Assembly (NCBI GenBank): GCA_964350875.1
Contig: CAYGLT010000019.1
Coordinates: 1 to 40,331 of the forward strand
DNA: 40,331 nucleotides
Direction of reading: 5' to 3'
Source: JAHBXC01 sp964350875
GTDB lineage: Bacteria > Planctomycetota > Phycisphaerae > Phycisphaerales > UBA1924
The translations under genes and the position numbers were made by a program. Below are positions 24,421-31,671 of this stretch, in pieces. A model generated the notes under the pieces. It saw nothing but the letters and a program-made list of their open reading frames with translations. It did no database searches and was not told the DNA's origin. Each line of letters begins with the position of its first letter. The first letter of the stretch is position 1.

Positions 24421-24458
24421 AAAGCCATATGGAAGAAACCCGAGAAAAACATGGCTTT
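24421..24458. repeat. 8-bp inverted repeat in the divergent gap before atpC
   Basis: AAAGCCAT (24421-24428) and ATGGCTTT (24451-24458) are separated by 22 A-rich bases in an otherwise GC-rich gap between paralogue 3 and atpC. No T run follows on either strand, so it is not a simple terminator; an operator or leader fold is possible. Confidence 0.35.
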
Positions 24459-24554
24459 CAGGGGGTTCTCCTTGGTCGGGCACGGCCGGCGTCGTTGGGA
24501 GCGAGGGCGCTTCTGGGGAAATAGGCAACCCCGTGCCCCGATCGTCGTTGCGCC

Positions 24555-24560
24555 TACACT
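24555..24560 (+). promoter_or_regulatory. -10 box of atpC
   Basis: TACACT, 33 bases before GTG 24594, leaving a leader of about 27 bases that holds the AGGAG Shine-Dalgarno sequence. Confidence 0.45.
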
Positions 24561-24593
24561 CCGCCCTTCACCGCACGCATCAGGAGCGAACCT

Positions 24594-25016
24594 GTGGCCA
24601 AGGCCTTCCGTTGCCGAGTCATCACCCCCGAATCCCGCCTCCTCGACGAGGAGGTCTCCGCCGTCGTCGCCCCGATGTGGGACGGCCAGATGGGCTTCCT
24701 CAACCAGCGAGCCGCTCTGGTCGGGAAGTTGGGCACCGGCGAACTCCGTCTCACCTTTTCCGGTGGGGGTGAGCGTTCCTACTTCCTCGACGGCGGGTTC
24801 GCCCAGATGGTGGACAACCGTCTGACGCTCCTCGCGAACGAGGCGGTCGCCGCCGAGCAGATCAACGAGACCGACGCCAAGGCCGAACTCGCCGCCGCCC
24901 AGGCCCGCCAGAGCCAGGATCCGAAGCAGATGGAGCGGATCACGCACGAGCGGTCCAAGGCCCGCGCGAAGATCGAGATCGCCCAGCGCTTCAAGGCCAA
25001 GGGCGGCCGCATCTAA
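24594..25016 (+). CDS. atpC: F1Fo ATP synthase epsilon subunit
   Basis: 140 residues from GTG 24594, with AGGAG 8 bases upstream. The epsilon subunit sits on the central stalk and links F1 to the Fo ring. The N-terminal beta domain carries the family pattern FRCRVITPESRLLDEEVSAV, MWDGQMGFLNQRAALV and YFLDGGFAQMVDNRLTLLA; the C-terminal helical hairpin (about 85-135) is Ala/Gln/Lys-rich. The usual GxxG of the loop reads GQMGFL. No other ATP-synthase gene is present, whereas atpC normally follows atpD; here it is solitary with its own promoter and terminator. Confidence 0.93.
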   Translation: MAKAFRCRVITPESRLLDEEVSAVVAPMWDGQMGFLNQRAALVGKLGTGELRLTFSGGGERSYFLDGGFAQMVDNRLTLLANEAVAAEQINETDAKAELAAAQARQSQDPKQMERITHERSKARAKIEIAQRFKAKGGRI

Positions 25017-25042
25017 ACCGCGACAACTCGACCTTCCCTCAT

Positions 25043-25074
25043 CGCCCGGCCTTTGCGCCGGGCGTTGTCGTTTT
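25043..25074 (+). terminator. Intrinsic terminator of atpC
   Basis: An 8-bp GC-rich stem (25043-25050 with 25057-25064) and 6-base loop, followed by TTGTCGTTTT. An outer pairing of 25021-25027 with 25064-25070 may extend it. Confidence 0.75.
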
Positions 25075-25155
25075 GTCGTGACCCGCCGCGCGTCTCGCCG
25101 ACGATTCTGAGACACAGCGCGGCTTGTTGAGTCGCGTCCACACGGAGCGACCCCG

Positions 25156-26070
25156 ATGACGCAACCGATCGATGCACTGTCAGCCAAAGCCACGGCGATC
25201 GCTTCCCAGGGCGCCGCCGCCCGGAAACTCGACACGACCCTCGCCAAGTTGACGGCGGCCACGGCCGTCAAGCCGGCCGCTCCTACCCCGGCCCTCGGCG
25301 ACGCCGCCTCGCTGACCGACGCGAATGTCCTCAAGGCAGTCCGCGACACGGCCCCGCTCCGCGAACTCGGGTCGCGGCTCATCGATCTGCGCAAACTGCT
25401 GGCGTCGCCGCCGCAAACCAAGACCAGCACAGCGGCGCAAAGCGCGTTGGACAAGGTCGCCGCCTCGATCGACGCCGTGGCCGGCAAACCACCGGTGCAA
25501 ACCTCGCTCGCCTTCGATGGCGCATACCTCGACCTCGACGGCGAGACGAACAACGCGCTCGCTCAATTCCGTCTGGAACTCTCCGGGCCGCGCGGCGTGC
25601 AGGAACTCTCGTTCACTTCAGGAACGAGCGTTGCTGACATCGCCGCGACGATCGACCTCGTGGGCGAGGATCTTGCCGTGAGCGCTCGGGTTTCCGGCAA
25701 CGCTGTCGTTATCGAAGCCGAGTCGCGAGATGGGCAGGAACTCGCGGGCGTGCGTGTTCTCGATCCCGCAGGCGCGAACCTCATCGACTCCGAATCGAGC
25801 GCGCTGGACGCGCTCAGCGGGCTTCTGACGAGGGATCTGGCCTCGATCGAGACAGAGCGAGTGCTGCCATTGCTCGACGACGCCATCCGCGAGGTCGAAC
25901 GCGCGGAGCGTGAGGAACTGCTCGCCCGCGCGGGCGGCGAGATCACCCTCGACGACAGCGAGATCCCCGTGATCCGCGAGGCGCAGGCGAAACTGCTCGA
26001 AGAAGCGCGGCGACTCGGCCTGCTCGTCGATCACGACCCCGCGAAGGCGTTCGACGCGCTCAGGGGTTGA
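25156..26070 (+). CDS. Protein with flagellin-IN-like region, unknown role
   Basis: 304 residues from ATG 25156 (GGAG 9 bases upstream). No signal peptide or membrane helix. The N-terminal ~110 residues are Ala-rich helix. Residues about 117-205 (from SLAFDGAYLDLDGE through RLELSGPRGVQELSFTSGTSVADIAATIDL to GVRVLDPAGANL) resemble the IN repeat found in flagellins and hook-associated proteins, where a beta strand is followed by a 'sv.diaa.In' helix. Residues 220-304 are charged helix, probably coiled. It could be a flagellar filament or chaperone-like protein, but it lacks the flagellin N and C termini and no flagellar gene is near. The assignment is tentative. Confidence 0.65.
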   Translation: MTQPIDALSAKATAIASQGAAARKLDTTLAKLTAATAVKPAAPTPALGDAASLTDANVLKAVRDTAPLRELGSRLIDLRKLLASPPQTKTSTAAQSALDKVAASIDAVAGKPPVQTSLAFDGAYLDLDGETNNALAQFRLELSGPRGVQELSFTSGTSVADIAATIDLVGEDLAVSARVSGNAVVIEAESRDGQELAGVRVLDPAGANLIDSESSALDALSGLLTRDLASIETERVLPLLDDAIREVERAEREELLARAGGEITLDDSEIPVIREAQAKLLEEARRLGLLVDHDPAKAFDALRG

Positions 26071-26079
26071 TGCCGCGCA

Positions 26080-27012
26080 TCAACCGACGCGAACGACTTT
26101 GCCGAACTCTTTCATGCGCTCGGTGACTTCGCGCTCACTGAGCGTGGTCAGCCGCTCGAGACTGAACTGCTCGATCGTGAAACTCGCGACGACGGTGCCG
26201 AAGGCCATCGCGCGCTGGAGCGTGGCGAGCGAACCCACGCCGCTGGTGTCGGAGCCGACCGGGTGAGAGGCCGCGAGGTGGCCCATCAGCCCGCCCGCGA
26301 AACTGTCGCCCGCGCCGGTCGGATCGACCACGACCTCGGTCGGGTACGCGGGGAGCGCGGCGACGCCCTCCTCGTGCACGAGCACCGCGCCGTGCTCACC
26401 CTTCTTGATGAGCGCGAACTTCGGGCCCATGCCGAGGATCTTCTTGCCCGCGGTGATCGGGTTGCGCTTGCCCGTCAGCAGGCGCGCCTCCTCGTCGTTG
26501 AGCACGAGCCCGTCGATCTTGCCGAGCAGCGCGACAAGGTCGTCCTTTGCGGTGTCGATCCAGAGGTTCATCGTGTCCGCGACGGCGAGTTCGCGCTGGG
26601 GGAAGTGGCTCAGCAGGTCCGCCTGCACGGCGGGGTGCGTGTTCGCCAGGAACACGAAGCGGGAATCGCGGTAGACCTCGGGCGGAACGGGGGGCTTCTC
26701 CGCGACCACGCCCAGTTCGGTGAAGAGCGTCTCGCGGCTGTTCATGTCGTCGAAGTAGCGACCTCCCCACGCGAAGGTCTTGCTCTTGTCGCGCAGTTCG
26801 ATCCCCTCGACGCTGATGTTCGGGAAGTGCGTGAAGATCCGCCGGTAGTCGTCGTGGAAGTCGGAGCCCACGGCCGCGACCATGCGGACGGGCGTGAAGA
26901 ACGCCGCCGCCGCGGCGAAATAGGTGCACGAACCGCCCAGCACGGCCTCGGCCGAGCCGTGCGGCGTGTGGATGGTGTCGATGCCGATAGTGCCGGTGAC
27001 GATCAGACTCAT
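26080..27012 (-). CDS. PfkB/ribokinase-family sugar or nucleoside kinase
   Basis: 310 residues from ATG 27012, with AGGAAAGG upstream. An N-terminal glycine region, GTIGIDTIHTPHG and LGGSCTYFAAAAAFF, is followed by the C-terminal signature DPTGAGDSFAGGL with catalytic base D236. The family phosphorylates sugars or nucleosides with ATP; the substrate here cannot be read. The DTMNLWID and NDEEARLLTG motifs place it near a branch seen in planctomycetes that is annotated as generic sugar kinase. A TAGACT -10-like box at 27055-27060 is back to back with that of gltX. Convergent with the IN-repeat gene. Confidence 0.9.
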   Translation of the reverse strand: MSLIVTGTIGIDTIHTPHGSAEAVLGGSCTYFAAAAAFFTPVRMVAAVGSDFHDDYRRIFTHFPNISVEGIELRDKSKTFAWGGRYFDDMNSRETLFTELGVVAEKPPVPPEVYRDSRFVFLANTHPAVQADLLSHFPQRELAVADTMNLWIDTAKDDLVALLGKIDGLVLNDEEARLLTGKRNPITAGKKILGMGPKFALIKKGEHGAVLVHEEGVAALPAYPTEVVVDPTGAGDSFAGGLMGHLAASHPVGSDTSGVGSLATLQRAMAFGTVVASFTIEQFSLERLTTLSEREVTERMKEFGKVVRVG

Positions 27013-27054
27013 AGCGGGGAGGGCCTTTCCTGCTTGCGTGGGGGCGAAGGGGCG

Positions 27055-27060
27055 AGTCTA
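27055..27060 (-). promoter_or_regulatory. -10 box of the PfkB-family kinase gene
   Basis: TAGACT on the minus strand, 42 bases upstream of ATG 27012, giving a leader of about 36 bases that holds the Shine-Dalgarno sequence. Confidence 0.4.
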
Positions 27061-27084
27061 CGCGAACCATCCCGCTCGGGCGGC

Positions 27085-27090
27085 TACCCT
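27085..27090 (+). promoter_or_regulatory. -10 box adjoining the gltX start
   Basis: TACCCT, 8 bases before ATG 27099, no Shine-Dalgarno sequence. Confidence 0.5.
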
Positions 27091-27098
27091 CACCGCCT

Positions 27099-28769
27099 AT
27101 GGCTCAAGTGATCACCCGTTTCGCTCCCTCGCCCACCGGCTGGCTCCATGTCGGAGGCGCGCGCACCGCGCTGTTCTGCTACGCCTTCGCCAAGCGGCAC
27201 GGCGGGTCGTTCCTCCTGCGCATCGAGGACACCGACCGCGCCAGGTCCAGCGAAGAGTTCACGCGGGGCATCCTCGCCGACATGGCGTGGCTCGGCATCG
27301 CGTGGGACGAAGGGCCGACCTTCACCGACAAGGACGGCGCGTCGTTCGGCGGCGATCCGCGCGGCGTGGCGCCGTTCGAGCAGAGCAACCGCCTCGATCT
27401 CTACAATAAGGAGATCGAGCGTCTGCTCGCCGAGGGCAAGGCGTACGCGGCATTCGACACCCCCGAAGAACTCGACGCGAAGCGCAAGGCCGCCGTCGCG
27501 CGCAAGGAGGCGTACCGCTACGACCGCGCGGCGTTGGAGATCCCGCGCGAGGAGCGCGACGCGCGCGTGAAGGCGGGCGAGTCGCATGTCGTGCGTTTCC
27601 TGTGCCCGGACGAAGAGGTCGTGGTCAACGACGAGGTGCTGGGCGAGGTGCGCGTGCAGGCGGGCGAGGTCGACGATTTCGTGATCCGCAAGACCGACGG
27701 CTTTCCGACCTACCACTTCAGCGTCGTGGTTGACGACGAATCGATGGGCATCACGCACATCATGCGTGGGCAGGAGCACCTGTACAACACGCCCAAGCAT
27801 GTCGCGCTGCAGAAAGCGCTGGGCTACAGCACGCCCAAATACGCGCACATGCCGCTGATCTTCAACATGGAAGGCGCGAAGATGAGCAAGCGCGAGCGGG
27901 ACCAGGCCGCCCGCAAGGCGTGCAAGGAGGCGAACCTCACCGCCTCGCCCACGCCCGCGCTCGATGACGCGACCTTCTCCGAGTGGCTGGGCGACAAGAC
28001 CAAGCAACTCCCGCCCGATCAGTTGGAGCCGCTCGCGGCCGCGCTGGGTCTCACGCTCCCCGAGGTGACCGTCAACGACTTTCGTCGCGCGGGATACCTC
28101 CCCGAGGTCATCAACAACTTCGTGTCGCTCCTCGGTTGGTCGCCCCCGGCGGAGGCGGGTGAGAACATCGAGAAGTTCGACATCCCGTTCCTCATCAAGT
28201 GGTTCGACATGGCGCGCATCGGGAAGACGAACGCACGCTTCGACCGCAAGAAACTGCTCGCATTCAACACCGACGCGATCACCGCGATGGGCGACGAAGA
28301 ATTCGCCCGGCGCTGGGGCGAGTGGTGCAAGGACCATGCGCCGGAGATCGTCGAGCAGGTTCAGGGCGACGCGTTCGTCACGTTGGCCGCGGCGGTCCGC
28401 CCGCGCAGCAAGACCTTCGTCGACGCCGCAGATCAGAGCCGTTTCGCCCTGTCCGAGAGCGACACGGTGACCTTCGACGCGAAGGCGGTCGACAAGAACC
28501 TGACCAAGAACGAAGGCGAAGGACTGGCGACGCTCCGCGCGCTGCGCGACACGATCGCTTCGATGGAGCCGTTCACGGCCGATGCGATCGCCGCGGCGCT
28601 CGAGGACTTCGCGAAGGAGCGTTCGCTCGGGATGGGCAAGGTCGCGCAGCCGCTGCGCGTCGCGCTGACGGGGGCGACGGTCAGTCCGCCGATCGGCGAG
28701 ACGCTCTGCGTGCTCGGCAAGGATCGGACGCTGGCGCGCATCGACCGGTGCCTCGCGACGGTCGGCTGA
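27099..28769 (+). CDS. gltX: Glutamyl-tRNA synthetase with insertion after KMSKR
   Basis: 556 residues. A class I synthetase that charges tRNA-Glu in the cytoplasm. The HIGH-like motif is in PSPTGWLHVGGARTALF near residue 11-27, and KMSKR lies at 261-265. It is longer than the usual 465-500 residues: about 55 extra residues follow KMSKR (266 to about 325, containing a KACKEANLTASPTPALDD stretch) before the normal RRAGYLPEVINNFVSLLGWS. The frame is intact and the insert is polar, so it is an insertion rather than a frameshift. Whether it also charges tRNA-Gln cannot be decided here; no gatCAB gene is in the window. Confidence 0.95.
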   Translation: MAQVITRFAPSPTGWLHVGGARTALFCYAFAKRHGGSFLLRIEDTDRARSSEEFTRGILADMAWLGIAWDEGPTFTDKDGASFGGDPRGVAPFEQSNRLDLYNKEIERLLAEGKAYAAFDTPEELDAKRKAAVARKEAYRYDRAALEIPREERDARVKAGESHVVRFLCPDEEVVVNDEVLGEVRVQAGEVDDFVIRKTDGFPTYHFSVVVDDESMGITHIMRGQEHLYNTPKHVALQKALGYSTPKYAHMPLIFNMEGAKMSKRERDQAARKACKEANLTASPTPALDDATFSEWLGDKTKQLPPDQLEPLAAALGLTLPEVTVNDFRRAGYLPEVINNFVSLLGWSPPAEAGENIEKFDIPFLIKWFDMARIGKTNARFDRKKLLAFNTDAITAMGDEEFARRWGEWCKDHAPEIVEQVQGDAFVTLAAAVRPRSKTFVDAADQSRFALSESDTVTFDAKAVDKNLTKNEGEGLATLRALRDTIASMEPFTADAIAAALEDFAKERSLGMGKVAQPLRVALTGATVSPPIGETLCVLGKDRTLARIDRCLATVG

Positions 28770-28772
28770 CGG

Positions 28773-31052
28773 TCAGGCCTTCGCGGCCTCGTGCAGCGTT
28801 TTCTGCATGAGGTACGCGAACGAACCGACCGCGGCGGGCGACATCGGGTCGGCGTCGGCGGGCGGCGTGCGCTGAACATACGAGCCGTCGGGCTGCATCT
28901 CCCACGCGTCGCGGTGGTCGCTCAGGTCGGCCTCGATGATGTCGTTGAGTTTGCGGCGCGCCGCGGTGTCGAGCACCGGGGTCGTCGCTTCGACGCGGTG
29001 GTCGAGGTTGCGGTACATCCAGTCGGCGCTGCCCATGTACCACTCGCCCTCGAGCGGGTCGGACTTGCCGGCGCCGAAGTGGAAGATGCGGGAGTGTTCG
29101 AGGAAGCGCCCCATGCCCGAGTACACGCGGATGTTCTCGCTCATGCCCGGGACGCCGGCACGGAGGCAGCAGAACCCGCGGACGATCAGGTCGATCTGCA
29201 CGCCGGCGCGGGACGCCTCGTACAGTTTGTCGATGATCTGGCTGTCCTCGAGCTGGTTCATCTTGGCCTTGATGACGCCGTTGCCGCCCGACCGCGCGAT
29301 CTGGATCTCGCGGTCCATCATCTCCACGAACCGGTTGCGCATGATGGTGGGAGCGACGAGCAGGCGCTTCCAGTCACGCTTGCGCGAGCGTCCGGTCAGC
29401 AGATTGAACAGGTCGATGACATCCTCGGTGATGTCGGGATCGCAGGTCATCAGGCCCAGGTCGGTGTACAACTCCGCCGTGCGAGAGTTGTAGTTGCCCG
29501 TGCCGACATGCGCGTAGCAACGCATGCCGCCCGGCGCGTCGGGCTCGCGGCGAACGACGAGCGAGATCTTCGTGTGCGTCTTCAGGCCCATCACGCCGTA
29601 GGCGACATGCACGCCGTGCTTCTCGAGTTCCTTCGCGCGTTCGACATTGTTCATCTCGTCGAACCGCGCGCGGACCTCGACCAGGCAGGCGACCGACTTG
29701 CCGTTCTCCGCGGCGCGGGCGAGTTCGGTGACGAACGGCGAATCCGCGCTCGTGCGGTAGATCGTCTGCTTGATCGCGAGCGTGTCCTTGTCGCGTGCGG
29801 CGGTCCGGATGAACCGCTCGGTGCTTGCGCCGAACGAGTCGTAGGGGTGATGCACGAGCAGGTCGCCGCGACGGATCACCGAGAAAATGTCGGCGTCCTC
29901 GTCGGCGAGGCGGGGGGGCGGGACCGGCGTCCACGACGGGAAACGGAGTTCGGGTATGGCGAGCGACGCGATCTGGAACAGCGCGCCGTAGTCCATCGGG
30001 CCGCGCCGCTCGTAGACATCGCCCGGGTGGAGCGAGAGGCCTTCGACCAGGTATTCGAGGAACTCGGCGTCTGGCCGCGCGTTCAGTTCGAGACGAACCG
30101 CGCGCGCGAAGCGGCGCTGCTTCAACTCGCTCTCGATGCTGTCGAGCAGGTCGTCCGCGTCCTCGGCGTCGTGCTCGATGTCCGCGTTGCGTGTAACGCG
30201 GAACGGCATGACCTGGTGGATGATCATCCCCGTGAACAGGTCGTCGAGGTTCGTGCGGATCACATCGGTGAGGTACACGAGGCGCAGCGGTTTGTCGGGC
30301 GAGGGGGGCGCGAAGCCGGCGCCGGGGTCATCGGTGCGCACCAGGCGGGGGATCGCGTTGGGCACCTTGACGCGCGCGAACATCGGATCGTCGACGCGGT
30401 CCGGGCTGCTCACCATAACGCCGATCGAGATGCTCAAGTTCGAGATGAACGGGAAGCGATGCCCCGGGTCGACCGCGAGCGGCGTGAGCACGGGGAACAC
30501 ACTCCGACGGAACCATTGTTCGAGCCGGGCGCGTTCTTCCTCGGTGGTGTCTTCGATGGAGAGGACCTCGACGCCGTGCTTGGCGAGCGAAGGGAGCAGG
30601 TCGTTCTCGAAGCAGTCTGCGCTCTGTTCGAGGAGGTCGATGCAGATGCGCCGGATGGCGTCGAGTTGCTCGCCGGGCGTCATGCCGTCGTTCGAGCGGC
30701 GCATCACGCTGGCGGCGACCTGACGCTTCAGCCCGCCCACGCGCTTCATGAAGTACTCGTCGAGGTTGCTGTGGAAGATCGCGAGGAACTTCACACGCTC
30801 GAGCAGGGGATTGCGATCGTCCTGCGCCATTTCGAGCACGCGCTTGTTGAACCGGAGCCACTGCACCTCACGATTGAGGTACCGCTGCTCGGCGGGGATC
30901 GCCTGGATGGCGGCCGCGATTTCTTCAAGCGATTCGGGCTTGGACGCGGCAGCGATCGGACGGGGGCGTTCCGGCCGCGCGGGGCCGTTGCGCTCACCCT
31001 CTCCGTACTCGGTGATGCGGATGTCGGGCTGGCTCGATCGTGCTGTGCTCAT
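28773..31052 (-). CDS. ppk1: Polyphosphate kinase 1
   Basis: 759 residues. PPK1 makes polyphosphate from ATP. The N-terminal domain holds YLNREVQWLRFNKRVLEMA and the LAIFHSNLDEYFMKRV motif; the head domain has FPFISNLS. The phosphorylated His is H515 in YAHVGTGNYN, followed by RTAELYTDLGLMT. The C-terminal domain has the arginine motif HRVEATTPVLD and SADWMYRNLD. The length is slightly above the usual 690-740, owing to about 45 low-complexity residues before YLNRE. The start ATG 31052 lacks a Shine-Dalgarno sequence; a TACCCT box lies 28 bases upstream. It is downstream of the QueD-like gene on the same strand. Confidence 0.95.
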   Translation of the reverse strand: MSTARSSQPDIRITEYGEGERNGPARPERPRPIAAASKPESLEEIAAAIQAIPAEQRYLNREVQWLRFNKRVLEMAQDDRNPLLERVKFLAIFHSNLDEYFMKRVGGLKRQVAASVMRRSNDGMTPGEQLDAIRRICIDLLEQSADCFENDLLPSLAKHGVEVLSIEDTTEEERARLEQWFRRSVFPVLTPLAVDPGHRFPFISNLSISIGVMVSSPDRVDDPMFARVKVPNAIPRLVRTDDPGAGFAPPSPDKPLRLVYLTDVIRTNLDDLFTGMIIHQVMPFRVTRNADIEHDAEDADDLLDSIESELKQRRFARAVRLELNARPDAEFLEYLVEGLSLHPGDVYERRGPMDYGALFQIASLAIPELRFPSWTPVPPPRLADEDADIFSVIRRGDLLVHHPYDSFGASTERFIRTAARDKDTLAIKQTIYRTSADSPFVTELARAAENGKSVACLVEVRARFDEMNNVERAKELEKHGVHVAYGVMGLKTHTKISLVVRREPDAPGGMRCYAHVGTGNYNSRTAELYTDLGLMTCDPDITEDVIDLFNLLTGRSRKRDWKRLLVAPTIMRNRFVEMMDREIQIARSGGNGVIKAKMNQLEDSQIIDKLYEASRAGVQIDLIVRGFCCLRAGVPGMSENIRVYSGMGRFLEHSRIFHFGAGKSDPLEGEWYMGSADWMYRNLDHRVEATTPVLDTAARRKLNDIIEADLSDHRDAWEMQPDGSYVQRTPPADADPMSPAAVGSFAYLMQKTLHEAAKA

Positions 31053-31080
31053 GTGGTTCGATTCGGTCTGTCTGTGCAGA

Positions 31081-31086
31081 AGGGTA
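31081..31086 (-). promoter_or_regulatory. -10 box of ppk1
   Basis: TACCCT on the minus strand, 28 bases upstream of ATG 31052, in the 98-base gap after the QueD-like gene. Confidence 0.35.
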
Positions 31087-31150
31087 TTCGGACCTTGATC
31101 GGCTCAGGTTCGACGCGGCTGAAGGCGGCGGGTTGCGCCCCGGGCAACTC

Positions 31151-31537
31151 TTAACGCTTCTCGGGCGAGTAGATCGCGGCACACCCGGGGGCTTCGGTGA
31201 CGCGGACAGACTCGACCCGCACACCGCGGGCGGCGTCCGCGGTCGGAATACCCGCTTCGACGGCTCCCGCGAGATGCACCGCGACGAGTTCCGCCGTGGG
31301 ATTCGTGCGGTCGAACGGCGGCGTGTCGTTCAGATTCTTGTTATGAAAATGTTTGGTTGCGGCGAGGAGGGCGGTTTCCACGGCGTGGAAGTCGCAGAGG
31401 AGGCCGTCTTCGTCGAGGGTTGGCCCGACGACGGTCACGGTGACTCGCCAGTTGTGCCCGTGCACCGGCTCGCGCTCGCCGCGCATCACGATGGCGTGGG
31501 CGGCGGCGAATTCGGCTTCGACGGTCAGGTGGTACAT
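31151..31537 (-). CDS. 6-pyruvoyltetrahydropterin synthase/QueD family, PTPS-III type candidate
   Basis: 128 residues. Zn ligands H14, H26 and H28 are in place (FAAAHAI and VHGHNW), and CDFHAVETAL, PTAELVAVHLA and RVTEAPGCAAIY complete the family pattern. The catalytic Cys, normally four residues before the HGH in QueD and PTPS, is Arg22 here, while Glu occurs at 23 and 21. A Glu in place of the Cys is the mark of PTPS-III proteins, which bypass FolB by turning dihydroneopterin triphosphate into hydroxymethyl-dihydropterin for folate. That role is inferred; a queuosine role is less likely without the Cys. There is no Shine-Dalgarno sequence; a TAGAAT -10 box lies 7 bases upstream. Confidence 0.88.
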   Translation of the reverse strand: MYHLTVEAEFAAAHAIVMRGEREPVHGHNWRVTVTVVGPTLDEDGLLCDFHAVETALLAATKHFHNKNLNDTPPFDRTNPTAELVAVHLAGAVEAGIPTADAARGVRVESVRVTEAPGCAAIYSPEKR

Positions 31538-31544
31538 AGGCGAG

Positions 31545-31550
31545 ATTCTA
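31545..31550 (-). promoter_or_regulatory. -10 box adjoining the QueD-like start
   Basis: TAGAAT on the minus strand, 7 bases upstream of ATG 31537. A 5-bp dyad GTTCA-GTA-TGAAC (31566-31578) sits where its -35 would be. Confidence 0.55.
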
Positions 31551-31617
31551 CGGCGTGGCCGGTGTGTTCAGTATGAACGAACGGTGAAGACGCCGTGGCG
31601 CCTCGCGCCGGAACGGC

Positions 31618-31623
31618 TATTCT
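31618..31623 (+). promoter_or_regulatory. -10 box of the phosphohexomutase gene
   Basis: TATTCT, 48 bases before ATG 31672, giving a leader of about 42 bases that holds GGAGAGG. Confidence 0.4.
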
Positions 31624-31671
31624 CCGCGACGAACCCATCCCCCAGTTCAAGCCCGGAGAGGACGCTTCAGC

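Noticed and set aside
28791..31154. Long plus-strand open frame opposite ppk1 (787 codons)
   Set aside because: Antisense shadow of a gene with a complete PPK1 motif set; no start signal, no recognisable protein.
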